Of a stretch of 53,834 bases of DNA, positions 10,001-16,288 are shown piece by piece; the stretch's first letter is position 1; every line of letters starts with the position of its first letter. Source of the stretch: Actinoplanes cyaneus. Its GTDB lineage: Bacteria; Actinomycetota; Actinomycetes; Mycobacteriales; Micromonosporaceae. The stretch is taken from the NCBI RefSeq assembly GCF_016862095.1, contig NZ_BOMH01000080.1, positions 1 through 53,834 of the forward strand. The letters are read 5' to 3'. A program made the position numbers and the translations under genes. Under the pieces are notes generated by a model that had not been told where the DNA came from, made no database searches, and worked only from the letters and a program-made list of their open reading frames with translations.

Positions 10001-12751
10001 GGTGCCGGTGCTCTCGTTGAGCCGCCAGTACGAGTGCGGGCGGGCGTTGACCATCGCGGTCGAGAACAGCGAGCCGGAGGCGTTGTACTGGTAGGTGTTG
10101 CACTCGCCCCAGTTGTTGGGCGGGCACACCTTGGTCAGCGAGTTGCCGGTGTACTCGTACTTCCAGGTGTTGACCGAGTCCCAGTTGCCCGGCTCGGCCG
10201 GGTCGGTGGCGACGTAGGCCACCTTCTTCGGCGCGGTCTCGGTCCAGTACAGGCTCAGCGTGCGACCGGAGGCCGCGGTGATCTTGGCGAGCAGGCCGTT
10301 CTCGTACGTGAAGGTCTGGCTGCGCCCGGAGACGTCGGTGATCGACGCGACCGGGAACTGCGGTGACCCCTCCTCGAGCCGCTTGAACTCGTAGGTGGTC
10401 CCGTCCTTCTCGGTCAGCCGGTAGCCGCCGCCCTCCTCGGCCGGGATCTCCCGGAACGTCGAGGCCAGACCGGCCGGTGACAGGTAGGAGCCGTCGTTGT
10501 TGCGGCCGAAGGCCAGCTCGCGCCCGGTCGGGTAGGTCACCACGACCGTGTTGATCCGCTGCGAGCCGTTGATCGTCACCGGCTTCTCGGTCGCCTTGAC
10601 GTCGGCGATGCTGGACCAGCCGGCGCCGAACGCCTGGCCGTCGCGCGGGTCACTGCTGTTGTACGAGCGGGTGACCTCCAGCGGCGGGCCGACGGTGTTG
10701 ACCATCGCGTCGCGGACCGAGGTGGTGTAGTTGCCGATCGCCGGGTCGAAACCCTGCCCGGGGTTCTGCGACAGCACCGAGGTGATCGACGGTTGCGGGA
10801 CCGGGGTGGTGATCAGGTTCTTGACGAGCGACTCGTGGTTGTCGGTGAGGCCGTCGCGGACCTGCACCGTCCAGTAGTACGACTCGTTCCAGGTGAACGT
10901 GCCGGCCGGGACCGTCCAGGACTTCTTGGCCTGCCAGTCCGAGGTGGCCAGCTGGACCTTGTTGTCCTTGTCGTAGACGACGAAGTTGTACTCCAGCGTC
11001 TTCGGCCAGTTGTCCGGGTCGTGCGCGTCGGCGATCAGCTCCGGCGTCAGCGTCGCCGTGGTCGCCCCGTACGCCGGGTACTGCTCGTTGACCTGCGGGT
11101 CGGTGTTGAAGTCGTAGGTGACCTCGATGCGCGGGTCGGTCGCGTAGTCGCCGTAGTTGGCCGACGTGAACCGCTTGAACGCCTTCGAGTCGGTCTCCGA
11201 CGCGGTCAGCGCCAGGCCGAAGTTCGGCAGCGAGCCGGTCGACCAGCCGTTGAACGTCTGCGTCGGCAGCGACACCGACCGCATCGCGCCCTTGCCCCGG
11301 TCACCGCCGGTGTTGCTGCAGGCCGGGCTGTTGTCGCTGATCACCCAGTTGGCGATCGGCGAGGAGTAGGTCGGGCCGGAGGAGAGCACGCCCTTGGCGT
11401 CCTCGATGCCGGCGACCGTCCACGTCTTGGTGTTGCGCCGGATCTCGATCGGCTCGTGGTCGCCGCAGTTGTACGACCAGGTGTGGAACATGAACAGCTT
11501 GGCCGACTTGATCTGCGTGCCGACCAGGCCGTCGTCGTCGAACTGGTCGAAGTGCATGAACGAGCGCGAGATGGTGTCGCCACCGTCCCAGGTGCCGACC
11601 GGCAGGTTGTCGCCGTTGTGGGTCACCGTGGACGTGCTGTTGTCGACGAAGATGTCGCCGGTGTCGGTCGTCTCGATGGTCGGGTCGATCTTCACCGGGT
11701 ACTGCCGGGCCGGGTCGTCGAGCCACGCCTGGTCGGCGGTCACCTTGAGCGCCGGGGCGCCGTCGACGGTGATCAGCTCGTAGGTGACCGCGCCGGACTC
11801 GGCCGGGGAGCCGGAGTGCGGGTCGACCTTCGAGTCCTGCATGTAGCCGTGCGGCACCCGCATCGCGACGCTGCCGTCGGCGGCGAGCAGGTCGAGCGAG
11901 CCGTCCTTCTGCGCCTTCGGGGTCAGGCCCTTGAGCTTGAGCGGGAACACCCACTCGTTCCCGGCCGCCGGCGAGTCCAGAACGATGGTCTCCTTGAGAC
12001 CGTCGTTAGTGGTCCGCAGCTCCAGGTCGGTGCCGGGCAGGATGTCGGAGTAGGTGGCGGTCGAGCCGTCCACGACGGCCGGGACCGCAGCCGCGCCGGC
12101 CAGGTCATACGCCATCGAGTGGCCCGACGCCGTGGTCACCGTCGCCAGCGGGTCGTCGACCGGGGTCGCCGGGGTGGCGTCCGCGCCGGTCGCGTCCAGG
12201 GACACGTCGATCGAGTTGGCGCCGCTGTCGAGGCGGCCGCCGCTCGGGGTCAGCTTGGTGTCGATCGGCTGGTACGAGCCGTCGGCCGCCTTGTAGTTGA
12301 TCCGCGAGTCGAAGAAGACCCGGGTGTACGACCCGTCCTCGTTCTGGTACTCGTCGTATCGGGCGGTGGAGCGCTTGGGCAGCCGCTTGCTGGTGCTCCG
12401 GTCGAAGCTGTCGGCGTTGCCCTGCCCCTTGCCGGTGGTGGTCGCCTTCTGTGCCGGACGGTCCGGCTGCGCCGCGTCCTTGATGCCCTTGCCACGGCCG
12501 GGCGCCGTGCCGGCGCCACCGTTCGCGCGGGTCTCGTCGGCCGGCACGTAGTGGTCGACGTCGCCGATGGCCTGGCCGCGCGGCTGCTTCGGAATGCCGG
12601 TGGTCACCGCGGCCAGCGCGGGGATCTGCCGGAAGACGTCCACCAGGCCGGAGATCGGCCATCCGTCGGTCTCCTCGGGCACGACATCCGGTGGTACGCC
12701 CACCGACAGGCCCAAGGCCAGCGCAGCTACGACAGCTATTCGCCGTCTCAT
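1091..12751 (-). CDS. Secreted Rhs/YD-repeat polymorphic toxin with Hint autoprotease and deaminase-like C-terminal toxin
   Basis: This 3886-residue protein is a probable interbacterial toxin. An in-frame ATG lies at 12796, but 12751 is preferred: it begins a Sec signal peptide (MRRRIAVVAALALGLSVG) and has GGGGA 7 nt upstream. In order along the protein: a DNRLRE-like beta region (about residues 355-560); DUF6531-like and YD repeats; three LamG/concanavalin-like modules (DNA about 10030-8880, 8705-7640 and 6090-5450), the first two interrupted by ricin-B lectin repeats; long YD-repeat shell; Rhs core (SRWYDPETGAF ... NPLTNTDPSG, DNA about 3020-2870); an amphipathic linker; a Lys/Pro-rich tract and an Asp tract (about 2400-2100); a Hint domain (about residues 3563-3730: STLVLMADGT, TTAHHPFWD, ending VLVHNN); then a 155-residue toxin. 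The toxin has the zinc-deaminase signature CAE (Cys3827) and CPVC (Cys3868, Cys3871), closest in my judgement to YwqJ-like deaminases. The Hint domain is expected to release the toxin. Target base and nucleic acid are unknown. Confidence 0.9.
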   Translation of the reverse strand: MRRRIAVVAALALGLSVGVPPDVVPEETDGWPISGLVDVFRQIPALAAVTTGIPKQPRGQAIGDVDHYVPADETRANGGAGTAPGRGKGIKDAAQPDRPAQKATTTGKGQGNADSFDRSTSKRLPKRSTARYDEYQNEDGSYTRVFFDSRINYKAADGSYQPIDTKLTPSGGRLDSGANSIDVSLDATGADATPATPVDDPLATVTTASGHSMAYDLAGAAAVPAVVDGSTATYSDILPGTDLELRTTNDGLKETIVLDSPAAGNEWVFPLKLKGLTPKAQKDGSLDLLAADGSVAMRVPHGYMQDSKVDPHSGSPAESGAVTYELITVDGAPALKVTADQAWLDDPARQYPVKIDPTIETTDTGDIFVDNSTSTVTHNGDNLPVGTWDGGDTISRSFMHFDQFDDDGLVGTQIKSAKLFMFHTWSYNCGDHEPIEIRRNTKTWTVAGIEDAKGVLSSGPTYSSPIANWVISDNSPACSNTGGDRGKGAMRSVSLPTQTFNGWSTGSLPNFGLALTASETDSKAFKRFTSANYGDYATDPRIEVTYDFNTDPQVNEQYPAYGATTATLTPELIADAHDPDNWPKTLEYNFVVYDKDNKVQLATSDWQAKKSWTVPAGTFTWNESYYWTVQVRDGLTDNHESLVKNLITTPVPQPSITSVLSQNPGQGFDPAIGNYTTSVRDAMVNTVGPPLEVTRSYNSSDPRDGQAFGAGWSSIADVKATEKPVTINGSQRINTVVVTYPTGRELAFGRNNDGSYLSPAGLASTFREIPAEEGGGYRLTEKDGTTYEFKRLEEGSPQFPVASITDVSGRSQTFTYENGLLAKITAASGRTLSLYWTETAPKKVAYVATDPAEPGNWDSVNTWKYEYTGNSLTKVCPPNNWGECNTYQYNASGSLFSTAMVNARPHSYWRLNESTGTTATSSMLENGGADVGTYSGVTLGQPGPVAGSTSTSAGFNGTSSQVQIPANLAADGANQAISMWFKAPAGGGDGVLYGQSMEAAASTAATTKTAYNPTLYLGSDGQLMGGFAKAPKLGASLGTLTAVGQGQCLTVPGNVSTNKTRLALAACAGTANQVFTWTTSRQLQVTTGGVVKCVDTEDQEAVNGTDLVINTCASTAGSQRWDVQADGQIISDFSGLCLDSVGDGSQAGALMQIWACGKTRPVDQLFLTRIHTPMAATTTVGGVTSPVKVNDNAWHHVMLSSSGNRQDLYLDGKPVASETGVTVQDTAPASSFIGKGFLGGGWPNQSHANANSNLGTRDYFTGQIAEVAQFDTSVDGQLAADLYDSRSAVSLLTKIVRPSGNATAEISYDPASSRVSKVVDGNGESWVPEPPAIVGTTKVYESGVLGGAPTNYWRMAESGVTDAVNQVNGGTATYNTVTLGSVDGPFGAGQGKAAVFNGTSSSVTLPKGIAPTGPSSVSMWFNTTTTKDVLLGMKSSSTARYDTPTIWITPDGKLRAMSPSLTPTGPLNSVGVAGKCVDVTSSGTADGTVVQSFDCNNTNAQNWTLVPGAALNGNLSTVRAFGKCLTPLNNAKTSGTKVVLSTCNANASQNWEPSSGRLLNPNSGLCLDLPGSTKTNGTDLQLYACNTSTAQTWIPSLTSKTAVNDGKWHHVVLATDGLSQALYVDGAKTQSSTGTTPMAPSQLTGSDPTVYTLGAGYVDGSTAGQNWFYLDSNTTPYYKGSLAEVAFYASDVDATQAQYQFKARDAVKSAPSGQINYVVTGPKDYEGKVTKTTTVNDLQYARKVAEIDALGKETRYGYSGKGNLRTVTDPNGNMTINEYDVRGNVVSVTTCQDRSENNCSTSYSLYFPDATTQNPDPKNRRNDKLVELRGAGSSSASDNKYLTKYEYDDQGNRVSETDPLGRRTTITYTDGTTRGGFQGGTAPAGLPWRVVKPGGGMQTILYHPNGDVAETTDPAGATTRYEYDGLGRTLKEIDVVKGVAGSTVSYIHDRLDRVVTVTDSVVTNAVTGAKHTPVTTMSYNVDGLMTTETVSDATGGDASRTVAYDYDDHGRRIAEWDQLGNAVELGYDSFGQVNRQTHADGSTVMTNYDAVGNEVSTVVKGFTGDPDAPTSARDLKVRQLAYDPAGRLASETDAMGFVNQYTYTDNNLLTSVTRTDGKQAFVLEKNSYDVAGNLVTQVTNNGRTKTTRTYDAAGRNLTASVEVNEDGEPTTNRISTYTYSAEDELLNTTLSDGSTVLGMGGSTYDRLGRIRQQTGYLSTGVTPALRWKLDETSGTTAADAAGNGTGTLAGAVTRSAERGGAASFAGGANGTISGPAPVDTLQPYTLSAWAKLTGKDADRYVASLSGDIGSSALKVYYEKATDSWRLAMAVRDANGETSWPSSASTYTSGSATTDWTHLAVTVTPNAAAGGDNTAQLYVNGVVKASLTTTKQFNNQATGLLVGGQTDTSGIFAGQIDDVQAYQKALSAAEVGQLQAGTLPAAGAQVSRTSYNLDSDGTVTSATDASGAVTTITNDEVGRPVVTVSPETATVVGEAAEVRQRAIARIGYNTFGDTTQQMDPYGRVVTNRYDALGQMVEQESPAYTAPGTTTAIRAKTKVEYNHVGQVVTSTDPLGAVTKYTYDQLGRTTKVVTPDDGVTRYSYDDNGELLSHTDPNGAQALSTVDYLGRTLTATEAVRQAGTGFTTNYTYDASSPWPTSVKSAGGVVTSLKYNSLGEQTVVTDAAGNATKTRYDGAGRPVKSIAPDGSYATVMYDLLGRTVSSEEHAAGTGELLRTRSQRFDIAGNTLAASNAYNPAVTPNTDAAGSRHDTTFEYNELGQLVLQREPINGSDAIVSKFGYDVAGQQTRFIDGRENRFITTYNAWGLPESQIEPATTRTPGLNDRTFTMSYDAAGRPVRLDSPGGVSTTSEYDVMGRLKKSAGSGAQAATADRTFSYDKTGRVTSFTGSAGENSVEYDDRGLVTKITGVSGNSSYAYNPDGGLTSRTDGAGTTTYGYDTLGRPSKVDNSTAGVHMVYGYDSLSRVKDIQYGGNTRTFTYNKYKQLETDEVKTSAGASVGKIAYGFDLDDNMTRKTTTGFNGSGTNTYKYDWVNRLIGYDNGVTPVVYAYDKSGNRVQAGTKTFEYDQRNQLTREISTGTSYEYSPRGTLTSTVTNGIETKTTTDAFNQVITQGTKTGGTTTYSYDGVGRVILPNLTYTGLGNDVASDGSTGYVRDVADDLVGVVSGTTQRYAWTDVHSDVVGEFGAAGATLSGSVTYDPWGKVVASGGMVGKLGFQQEWTDQGTGKVNMHSRWYDPETGAFDTRDTANNNPSPDSGAANRFAYAEGNPLTNTDPSGEGVGGKCGQYDYACEVKKYQAALQVYNLAMQARDRDMKAVGAQIVAQEAEYVRALRESNTSLLDILLQVGVGMLLDMIGYNSVVGCLGGSVMDCVDLALSALGPIKALKIGRSLYKAADRAFSGYRLWKRIVEGARTVMRRAQDLVNAARKKLGDLMNKVPKKPKPPKKKPKPPAKKKPKPKPKPEKKPAPSKPAKKPKPEKAPKKQDKPNKSKPQKTKSKSANKSEPSKSKKKQTSSRQEDDDDNDQDDGDNETGGESCRIAQPEEKHSFDPSTLVLMADGTTRPISEVNIGDSVLTKDPATGEVSSREVTALHSNRDLDLTDVTVSAKPADGVTGTETQVEGKGGRSTRGPTESTTLKTTAHHPFWDATTEKWVDAAELVPGKSTLVGPDGETQYVTGVRNFAGAAVMRDLTVADIHTYYVVTGGTPVLVHNNNNPHGARFICESNGDITDTRPTHGTRGPVAIDLKFDPPLIRSGAPSGPWNMDDRVSEAQGMLSDAAHKATGEAKSKTWVAGINRTTGEIAVTCSGRGNCAEPNVLAKTGWREGNVTFTRALALQKIGNGKGKAWQDKEVCPVCNGMFGEGGFVDGVLH

Positions 12752-12817
12752 GTAGAGGTCCCCGCTCTCAGCTTCCTTCAAGATTCGGCGAAGCATGCGG
12801 GATGACTATCGATATCC

Positions 12818-12829
12818 ACAAGATCTTGT
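12818..12829. promoter_or_regulatory. Palindrome in the divergent promoter region of the Rhs toxin
   Basis: The perfect 12-bp palindrome ACAAGATCTTGT sits in an AT-richer patch between the divergent Rhs toxin (start 12751) and the BMP-like gene (start 12897). It is a possible operator controlling either gene; no regulator gene is adjacent. Confidence 0.3.
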
Positions 12830-12896
12830 TCTCAGCGCGTTCATCTGCATACCCTCCGTGGCGGTCCAAAAAGACAAGGTCACGGGGGATTCACAG

Positions 12897-13406
12897 GTGC
12901 GAAAGTCACAGTTCGGCATCGACACCGTTCGAGGGCGTTTGATCGCCGGCGGGGCGCTTCTCGTCATCGTCGCCGGGATCACCACGTGGGCCCTGTGGCC
13001 GGACCCGGAGCCTCGCGAGCGGGAGTACCGGGACGCCACGGCCTGCCTCCTGACGGGCGAGGAGGGCATCGGAGCAGAGCCCGCGAACGCGATCTGGTCG
13101 TCGATGCAGCAGATCTCGGAGACCACACTGGTCCGTGTGCAGAATCTTCCGGTGAGCGGACCGCAGACGGTCGACAACGCCAAGGGTTTCGTCAATTCCC
13201 TCACCGCCGTCAAATGCGGCGTGATCGTCGCCGTGGGCGGCCCGCAGACCGCCGCCGTGGACCATGTGGCCTCGGCGAACCCGCAGGTCACGTTCATCAG
13301 CGTCGGCGGCGGGACAGCGGCCGGAAACGTTCAGGTGGTCGATGCCGCCGGCGCGCCGGATGCCGTTTCGACGGAACTGCAGGAATTGGCCCGGAATTCC
13401 TCCTGA
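12897..13406 (+). CDS. Membrane-anchored protein with a fragment of a BMP/periplasmic-binding fold
   Basis: This 169-residue protein has one N-terminal membrane segment (LIAGGALLVIVAGITTWALW, near residues 15-34) and an extracytoplasmic domain. The GTG at 12897 is chosen because GGGGGA lies about 7 nt upstream and the anchor then falls at the N terminus; a longer reading from 12795 would run into the Rhs promoter. The domain (ACLLTGEEGIG ... NAKGFVNSL ... CGVIVAVGG ... VTFISVGG) follows the pattern of basic-membrane-protein (BMP)-type substrate-binding proteins, but it is only about half the usual length and has no ABC transporter genes beside it. It may be a degenerate binding protein or a sensor. 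Function unknown. Confidence 0.7.
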   Translation: MRKSQFGIDTVRGRLIAGGALLVIVAGITTWALWPDPEPREREYRDATACLLTGEEGIGAEPANAIWSSMQQISETTLVRVQNLPVSGPQTVDNAKGFVNSLTAVKCGVIVAVGGPQTAAVDHVASANPQVTFISVGGGTAAGNVQVVDAAGAPDAVSTELQELARNSS

Positions 13407-13476
13407 CCGCGGGTTCGGTGCCACGCCGGCCGTATTGGATCTTCCCAAGGGCTGGGAGCTTTCCTACGGTGTGATC

Positions 13477-14271
13477 ATGACTCGCACGGCAGCCGTCAAC
13501 GGCATCACGGTCAGCTACGACGACTACGGCGCCGGGCCGGCCTTCGTGCTCGTGCACGGCCACCCGTTCAACCGTTCGATGTGGTGGCCCCAGATCTCCG
13601 CGCTGACCGCCGAGGGATATCGGGTCATCGCCGCCGACCTCCGCGGTTACGGAGAGTCCACCGTGGTCCCAGGGCTGACCACTCTGGAGACGTTCGCGCG
13701 GGACACGTTCGCGCTGATCGACCACCTCGAGCTCGACGAGGTGGTGCTCGGCGGCCTGTCGATGGGCGGGCAGATCGTGATGGAGTGCTACCGGCTCTTC
13801 GCCGAGCGGATCGCCGGGCTCGTGCTCGCCGACACGTTCCCGCAAGGCGAGACCCCGGCGGGGCACGCGCACCGCAACCGGGTCGCGGACCAGTTGCTCG
13901 CCGGCGGGATGACCGGTTACGCCGACGAGAACCTGCCGAAGATGATGGCCGCGTACAACGTGACAGCGATGCCGCGGGTCGCCGAGCACGTCCACGACAT
14001 GATGATCCGCACGTCCCCGGCCGGTGCGGCGGCCGCGTTGCGTGGCCGGGCCGAACGTCCCGACTACCAGAAGTTGCTGACCACGGTCGCGGTGCCGACG
14101 CTGATCGTGGTCGGCCGCGACGACGAGTTCACGCCGGTCGCCGACGCCGAGCTGATGAACCGCCTCGTCCCGGGGTCGATGCTCGCGGTGATCGACGGCG
14201 CCGGCCACCTGCCGAACCTGGAACAACCGGCCGCCTTCAACGCCGCCCTGCACACCTTCCTCGACCAGTGA
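13477..14271 (+). CDS. Alpha/beta-fold hydrolase
   Basis: This 264-residue cytosolic hydrolase shows the full alpha/beta-hydrolase set: the HGHPFNRS oxyanion strand (HG motif, about residue 27), the nucleophile elbow GLSMGG, an acidic residue in VVGRDDEFTP, and a terminal histidine in IDGAGHLPNLEQP. The pattern resembles haloperoxidase/3-oxoadipate enol-lactonase-type hydrolases; the substrate cannot be told. The ATG at 13477 is chosen over the GTG at 13471; the spacing from GGGAG (13454-13458) is long for both, so translation may be weak or leaderless. The 3' end overlaps the convergent kinase gene by 35 bp. Confidence 0.85.
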   Translation: MTRTAAVNGITVSYDDYGAGPAFVLVHGHPFNRSMWWPQISALTAEGYRVIAADLRGYGESTVVPGLTTLETFARDTFALIDHLELDEVVLGGLSMGGQIVMECYRLFAERIAGLVLADTFPQGETPAGHAHRNRVADQLLAGGMTGYADENLPKMMAAYNVTAMPRVAEHVHDMMIRTSPAGAAAALRGRAERPDYQKLLTTVAVPTLIVVGRDDEFTPVADAELMNRLVPGSMLAVIDGAGHLPNLEQPAAFNAALHTFLDQ

Positions 14272-15187
14272 CCGGAAGCTCCCGGCTCAGCAGCGCCTCG
14301 GCGATCAGCCGGTCAGGATGGGCGGACCAGCTCGCTGTGCCCTCCTCCGCGGCCCAGACCAGGTTCTGCAGGACCCGGGCGAGGGTCCAGCGGGCCGCGC
14401 GCCCCCGGTCCAGCCCGAGCACCTCGGTCATCAGGTCGAAGTGCGGCAGCACGTCCGTCTCCGGCCAGCGGTTGTGCAGGGCCGCGAGCAGCTCGAACCC
14501 CGGGTCGCCGACCAGCGGTTTCGGGTCGATCGCGACCCAGCCGGCACCGTCGGGAGCACCGAGCACGTTGTCGTAGTGCAGATCCCAGTGCAGCAACCGG
14601 TCGCCGGGCTCGGGCAGCACCTCGCGCAGCGCCGCCACGCACGTGCGCGCCAGCTCGCGGTCGGCCGGGTCGGGCAGGCGCGGAATCGCTCGCGGCGCAC
14701 GTTCCAGCAGGCCAGACGCGATGTCGGCGAGGTGGCGCAGGCCCGGCGGCGCGGCGACGGCATGCAGTTGGGCCAAGACCCCGCTGAGGGTACGCAAGGC
14801 AGCCCGCACGTCCGCGACCCCGCCGAGCCCGCGAGCGGCGTCGAGCCGCTCCAGCAGCATCGACCCGGACTCCGCGTCGTGCTCCAGCAGGCGTACGGCC
14901 CCTCGCCCGCCCCACGCGCGCAGCGCGACCGGCTCGCCCACGGTCTCCCTGTCGACCGGCTGGAGTTTGAGCACGGCCGGGGTCCCGTCCGCACGCCGCA
15001 CCGGGACGACCAGCGCAACGGTGCCGTGCCACACCTCGCCGTCGGGTCGCAGCCCCCACGCGTCGACGCAGCGCGCGGCCAGCCCGGGCAGTGCGTCCAT
15101 CCACGCCGCTGTCGCCTCGCCGAAGTAGCGCACGTGCGAGGCCCGCAGCCCCTCCGGAACAACCAGCACCCACCGAACCCTAGTCAC
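14237..15187 (-). CDS. Aminoglycoside/hydroxyurea kinase family protein (APH(6)-like)
   Basis: This 316-residue kinase-fold protein resembles streptomycin 6-kinase and hydroxyurea phosphotransferase. The catalytic loop is LLHWDLHYDNVLG, with the metal-binding Asp in VAIDPKPLVGDPGFE, and an N-terminal lobe ends in PAVLKLQ (ATP-binding Lys). The GTG at 15187 has GAGG 5 nt upstream. In-frame sequence reaching 15406 covers palindrome A and is not taken as coding. It may detoxify an aminoglycoside or phosphorylate an internal metabolite; many actinobacterial members have no proven drug substrate. Confidence 0.85.
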   Translation of the reverse strand: MTRVRWVLVVPEGLRASHVRYFGEATAAWMDALPGLAARCVDAWGLRPDGEVWHGTVALVVPVRRADGTPAVLKLQPVDRETVGEPVALRAWGGRGAVRLLEHDAESGSMLLERLDAARGLGGVADVRAALRTLSGVLAQLHAVAAPPGLRHLADIASGLLERAPRAIPRLPDPADRELARTCVAALREVLPEPGDRLLHWDLHYDNVLGAPDGAGWVAIDPKPLVGDPGFELLAALHNRWPETDVLPHFDLMTEVLGLDRGRAARWTLARVLQNLVWAAEEGTASWSAHPDRLIAEALLSRELPVTGRGRCAGRR

Positions 15188-15293
15188 CCCCACCTCGTGA
15201 AGCACCACTCGGCCGCAGCGAGGACGCAAGGCCCGACCGGGGCCGGGGACGCGAGGCCCGACCGGGGCCGGCGTGCGCGCGGCCCGGCCTTCC

Positions 15294-15346
15294 GGCTGGT
15301 GCTCATGGTCGTCATGAGGCACGAATGACGACCATGAGCACCAGCC
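15294..15346. repeat. Palindromic repeat copy A
   Basis: A 22-bp perfect inverted repeat (15294-15315 with 15325-15346) has a 9-nt centre GAGGCACGA, identical to that of copy D. The arm begins GGCTGGTGCTCATGGTCG. Relative to copies B and D it carries TCAT instead of TTAT, matched by ATGA on the other arm. Confidence 0.9.
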
Positions 15347-15437
15347 CGGGCCGCGCCCCGCCGCGCCTGCAGTGGGCCACAGCGGCCACGCGCGAGACCC
15401 GCCCACTCCAGCGGGTGCCGCGGCTCGCCCCCGATCA

Positions 15438-15488
15438 GCTGGTGCTCATGGTCGTTATCCGTCCCGGATAACGACCATGAGCACCAGC
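15438..15488. repeat. Palindromic repeat copy B
   Basis: A 24-bp perfect inverted repeat (15438-15461 with 15465-15488) has a 3-nt centre. The arm begins GCTGGTGCTCATGGTCGTTA and extends through TCCG, an inner extension shared with copy E. It lies 63 bp before the FtsX-like start codon. Confidence 0.9.
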
Positions 15489-15551
15489 CGGGGAAGTTCG
15501 TGGGCGTGGAGATACCCACGAGTAGCCACGGACCGGTAAGGTTCCGCGATC

Positions 15552-16250
15552 GTGAGTGACATTTCCCCGGAGACGCCGGAGCCGGCCGAGAAGCAGCAGC
15601 CCGAGTCGCCGGGGCCCGTCGGCGAGCAGCGGCCCAGCGCCGCAGAGTCGCACCGCGAGCAGCGGCCCAGCGCCGCAGAGTCGCACCGCGAGCAGCGGGC
15701 CGGGGCCGCGGAGGCGAGCCGTGAGCAGCAGACCGCTGGGCCGACGGCGAAGGAGCGGATCGCGGCCGAGAAAGCAGCGACGGACGCGCCCACGGCCACC
15801 GGGCGACGCCGCGGCGCGCCGGTGGTGACCGCGCTGGTGGCGTTGCTGGTCGGCGCGGCCGCCGCGTTCGGCGGGCTGTACCTCGCCGGCTGGCGCCAGG
15901 TGCCGGAGGAGAAGTACACGATGGTGGTCATCCTCAAGGACGGGACCAGCCAGCAGCAGAAGGACGAGATCCAGAAGGTGCTGGAGACGCTGCCGGGCCA
16001 CAGCGCGGTCCGGCTGGTCGGCAAGGCCGAGGCGTTCGCCGAGGCGCAGAAGGCCTACGCGTCGAAACCGGACGCGCTCGCCGGCCTCAAGGAGGAGAAC
16101 ATGCCGGAGTCGTTCCGGCTCACCGCCGTCCAGCGCGGCTTCGACTGCACGGCGCTCAAACCGCTCGGCGGCAACGCGGCCATCACGAAGATGTCGGTCG
16201 TCAAGCCCTACGGCAGCGAGACCGACCCGGGCGCCGACGTCCTGTGCTGA
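15552..16250 (+). CDS. Membrane-anchored FtsX extracellular-domain protein (no permease domain)
   Basis: This 232-residue protein has a GTG start. Residues 1-88 are cytosolic, charged and probably disordered, with three 11-residue repeats (EQRPSAAESHR twice, then a variant; residues 25-57). A single membrane helix follows (about 89-113), then an external domain of about 115 residues. That domain (VVILKDGTSQQQKDEIQKVL ... VRLVGKAEAFAEAQK ... MPESFRLTAV) matches the FtsX ectodomain that recruits peptidoglycan hydrolases in the FtsEX system. The three further membrane helices of FtsX and any ftsE are absent here. It may act as a separate hydrolase-activating or decoy partner. The gene converges on rluB through a shared terminator. 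Confidence 0.75.
   Translation: MSDISPETPEPAEKQQPESPGPVGEQRPSAAESHREQRPSAAESHREQRAGAAEASREQQTAGPTAKERIAAEKAATDAPTATGRRRGAPVVTALVALLVGAAAAFGGLYLAGWRQVPEEKYTMVVILKDGTSQQQKDEIQKVLETLPGHSAVRLVGKAEAFAEAQKAYASKPDALAGLKEENMPESFRLTAVQRGFDCTALKPLGGNAAITKMSVVKPYGSETDPGADVLC
15624..15722. repeat. 33-bp tandem repeat inside the FtsX-like gene
   Basis: Three 33-bp units (15624, 15657, 15690) encode 11-residue repeats. The first two are identical in sequence and the third has diverged. The unit length is a multiple of three, so copy-number change keeps the frame. Confidence 0.85.
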
Positions 16251-16254
16251 CTGA

Positions 16255-16282
16255 CCGGCGGGCCCGCGACCGGGCCCGCCGG
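16255..16282. terminator. Bidirectional intrinsic terminator
   Basis: An 11-bp perfect stem (CCGGCGGGCCC, 16255-16265, with 16272-16282) and a 6-nt loop lie between the convergent FtsX-like gene (stop 16250) and rluB (stop 16289). Confidence 0.75.
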
Positions 16283-16288
16283 AACTGA

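Larger units (their letters stand above)
15188..15551. other. Divergent intergenic region with two palindromes and a 25-bp duplication
   Basis: This 364-bp non-coding stretch lies between the kinase (minus) and FtsX-like (plus) genes. It holds a near-exact 25-bp tandem duplication (15222-15246 and 15247-15271), palindrome A (15294-15346) and palindrome B (15438-15488). No additional gene is visible. Promoters for both flanking genes are expected here, but I cannot point to clear -10/-35 boxes. Confidence 0.7.

Noticed and set aside
15294..15346. Palindromes A-E as ordinary intrinsic terminators
   Set aside because: Copies A and B lie in a divergent promoter region, C and D lie 5' of the zinc-ribbon gene, and arm sequence is shared among unrelated loci; terminators do not need a common sequence. 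A termination side effect is still possible.
14237..15406. Longer start for the aminoglycoside-kinase-like gene
   Set aside because: The extra N-terminal residues come from translating palindrome A and the 25-bp duplication, and they have no family similarity.
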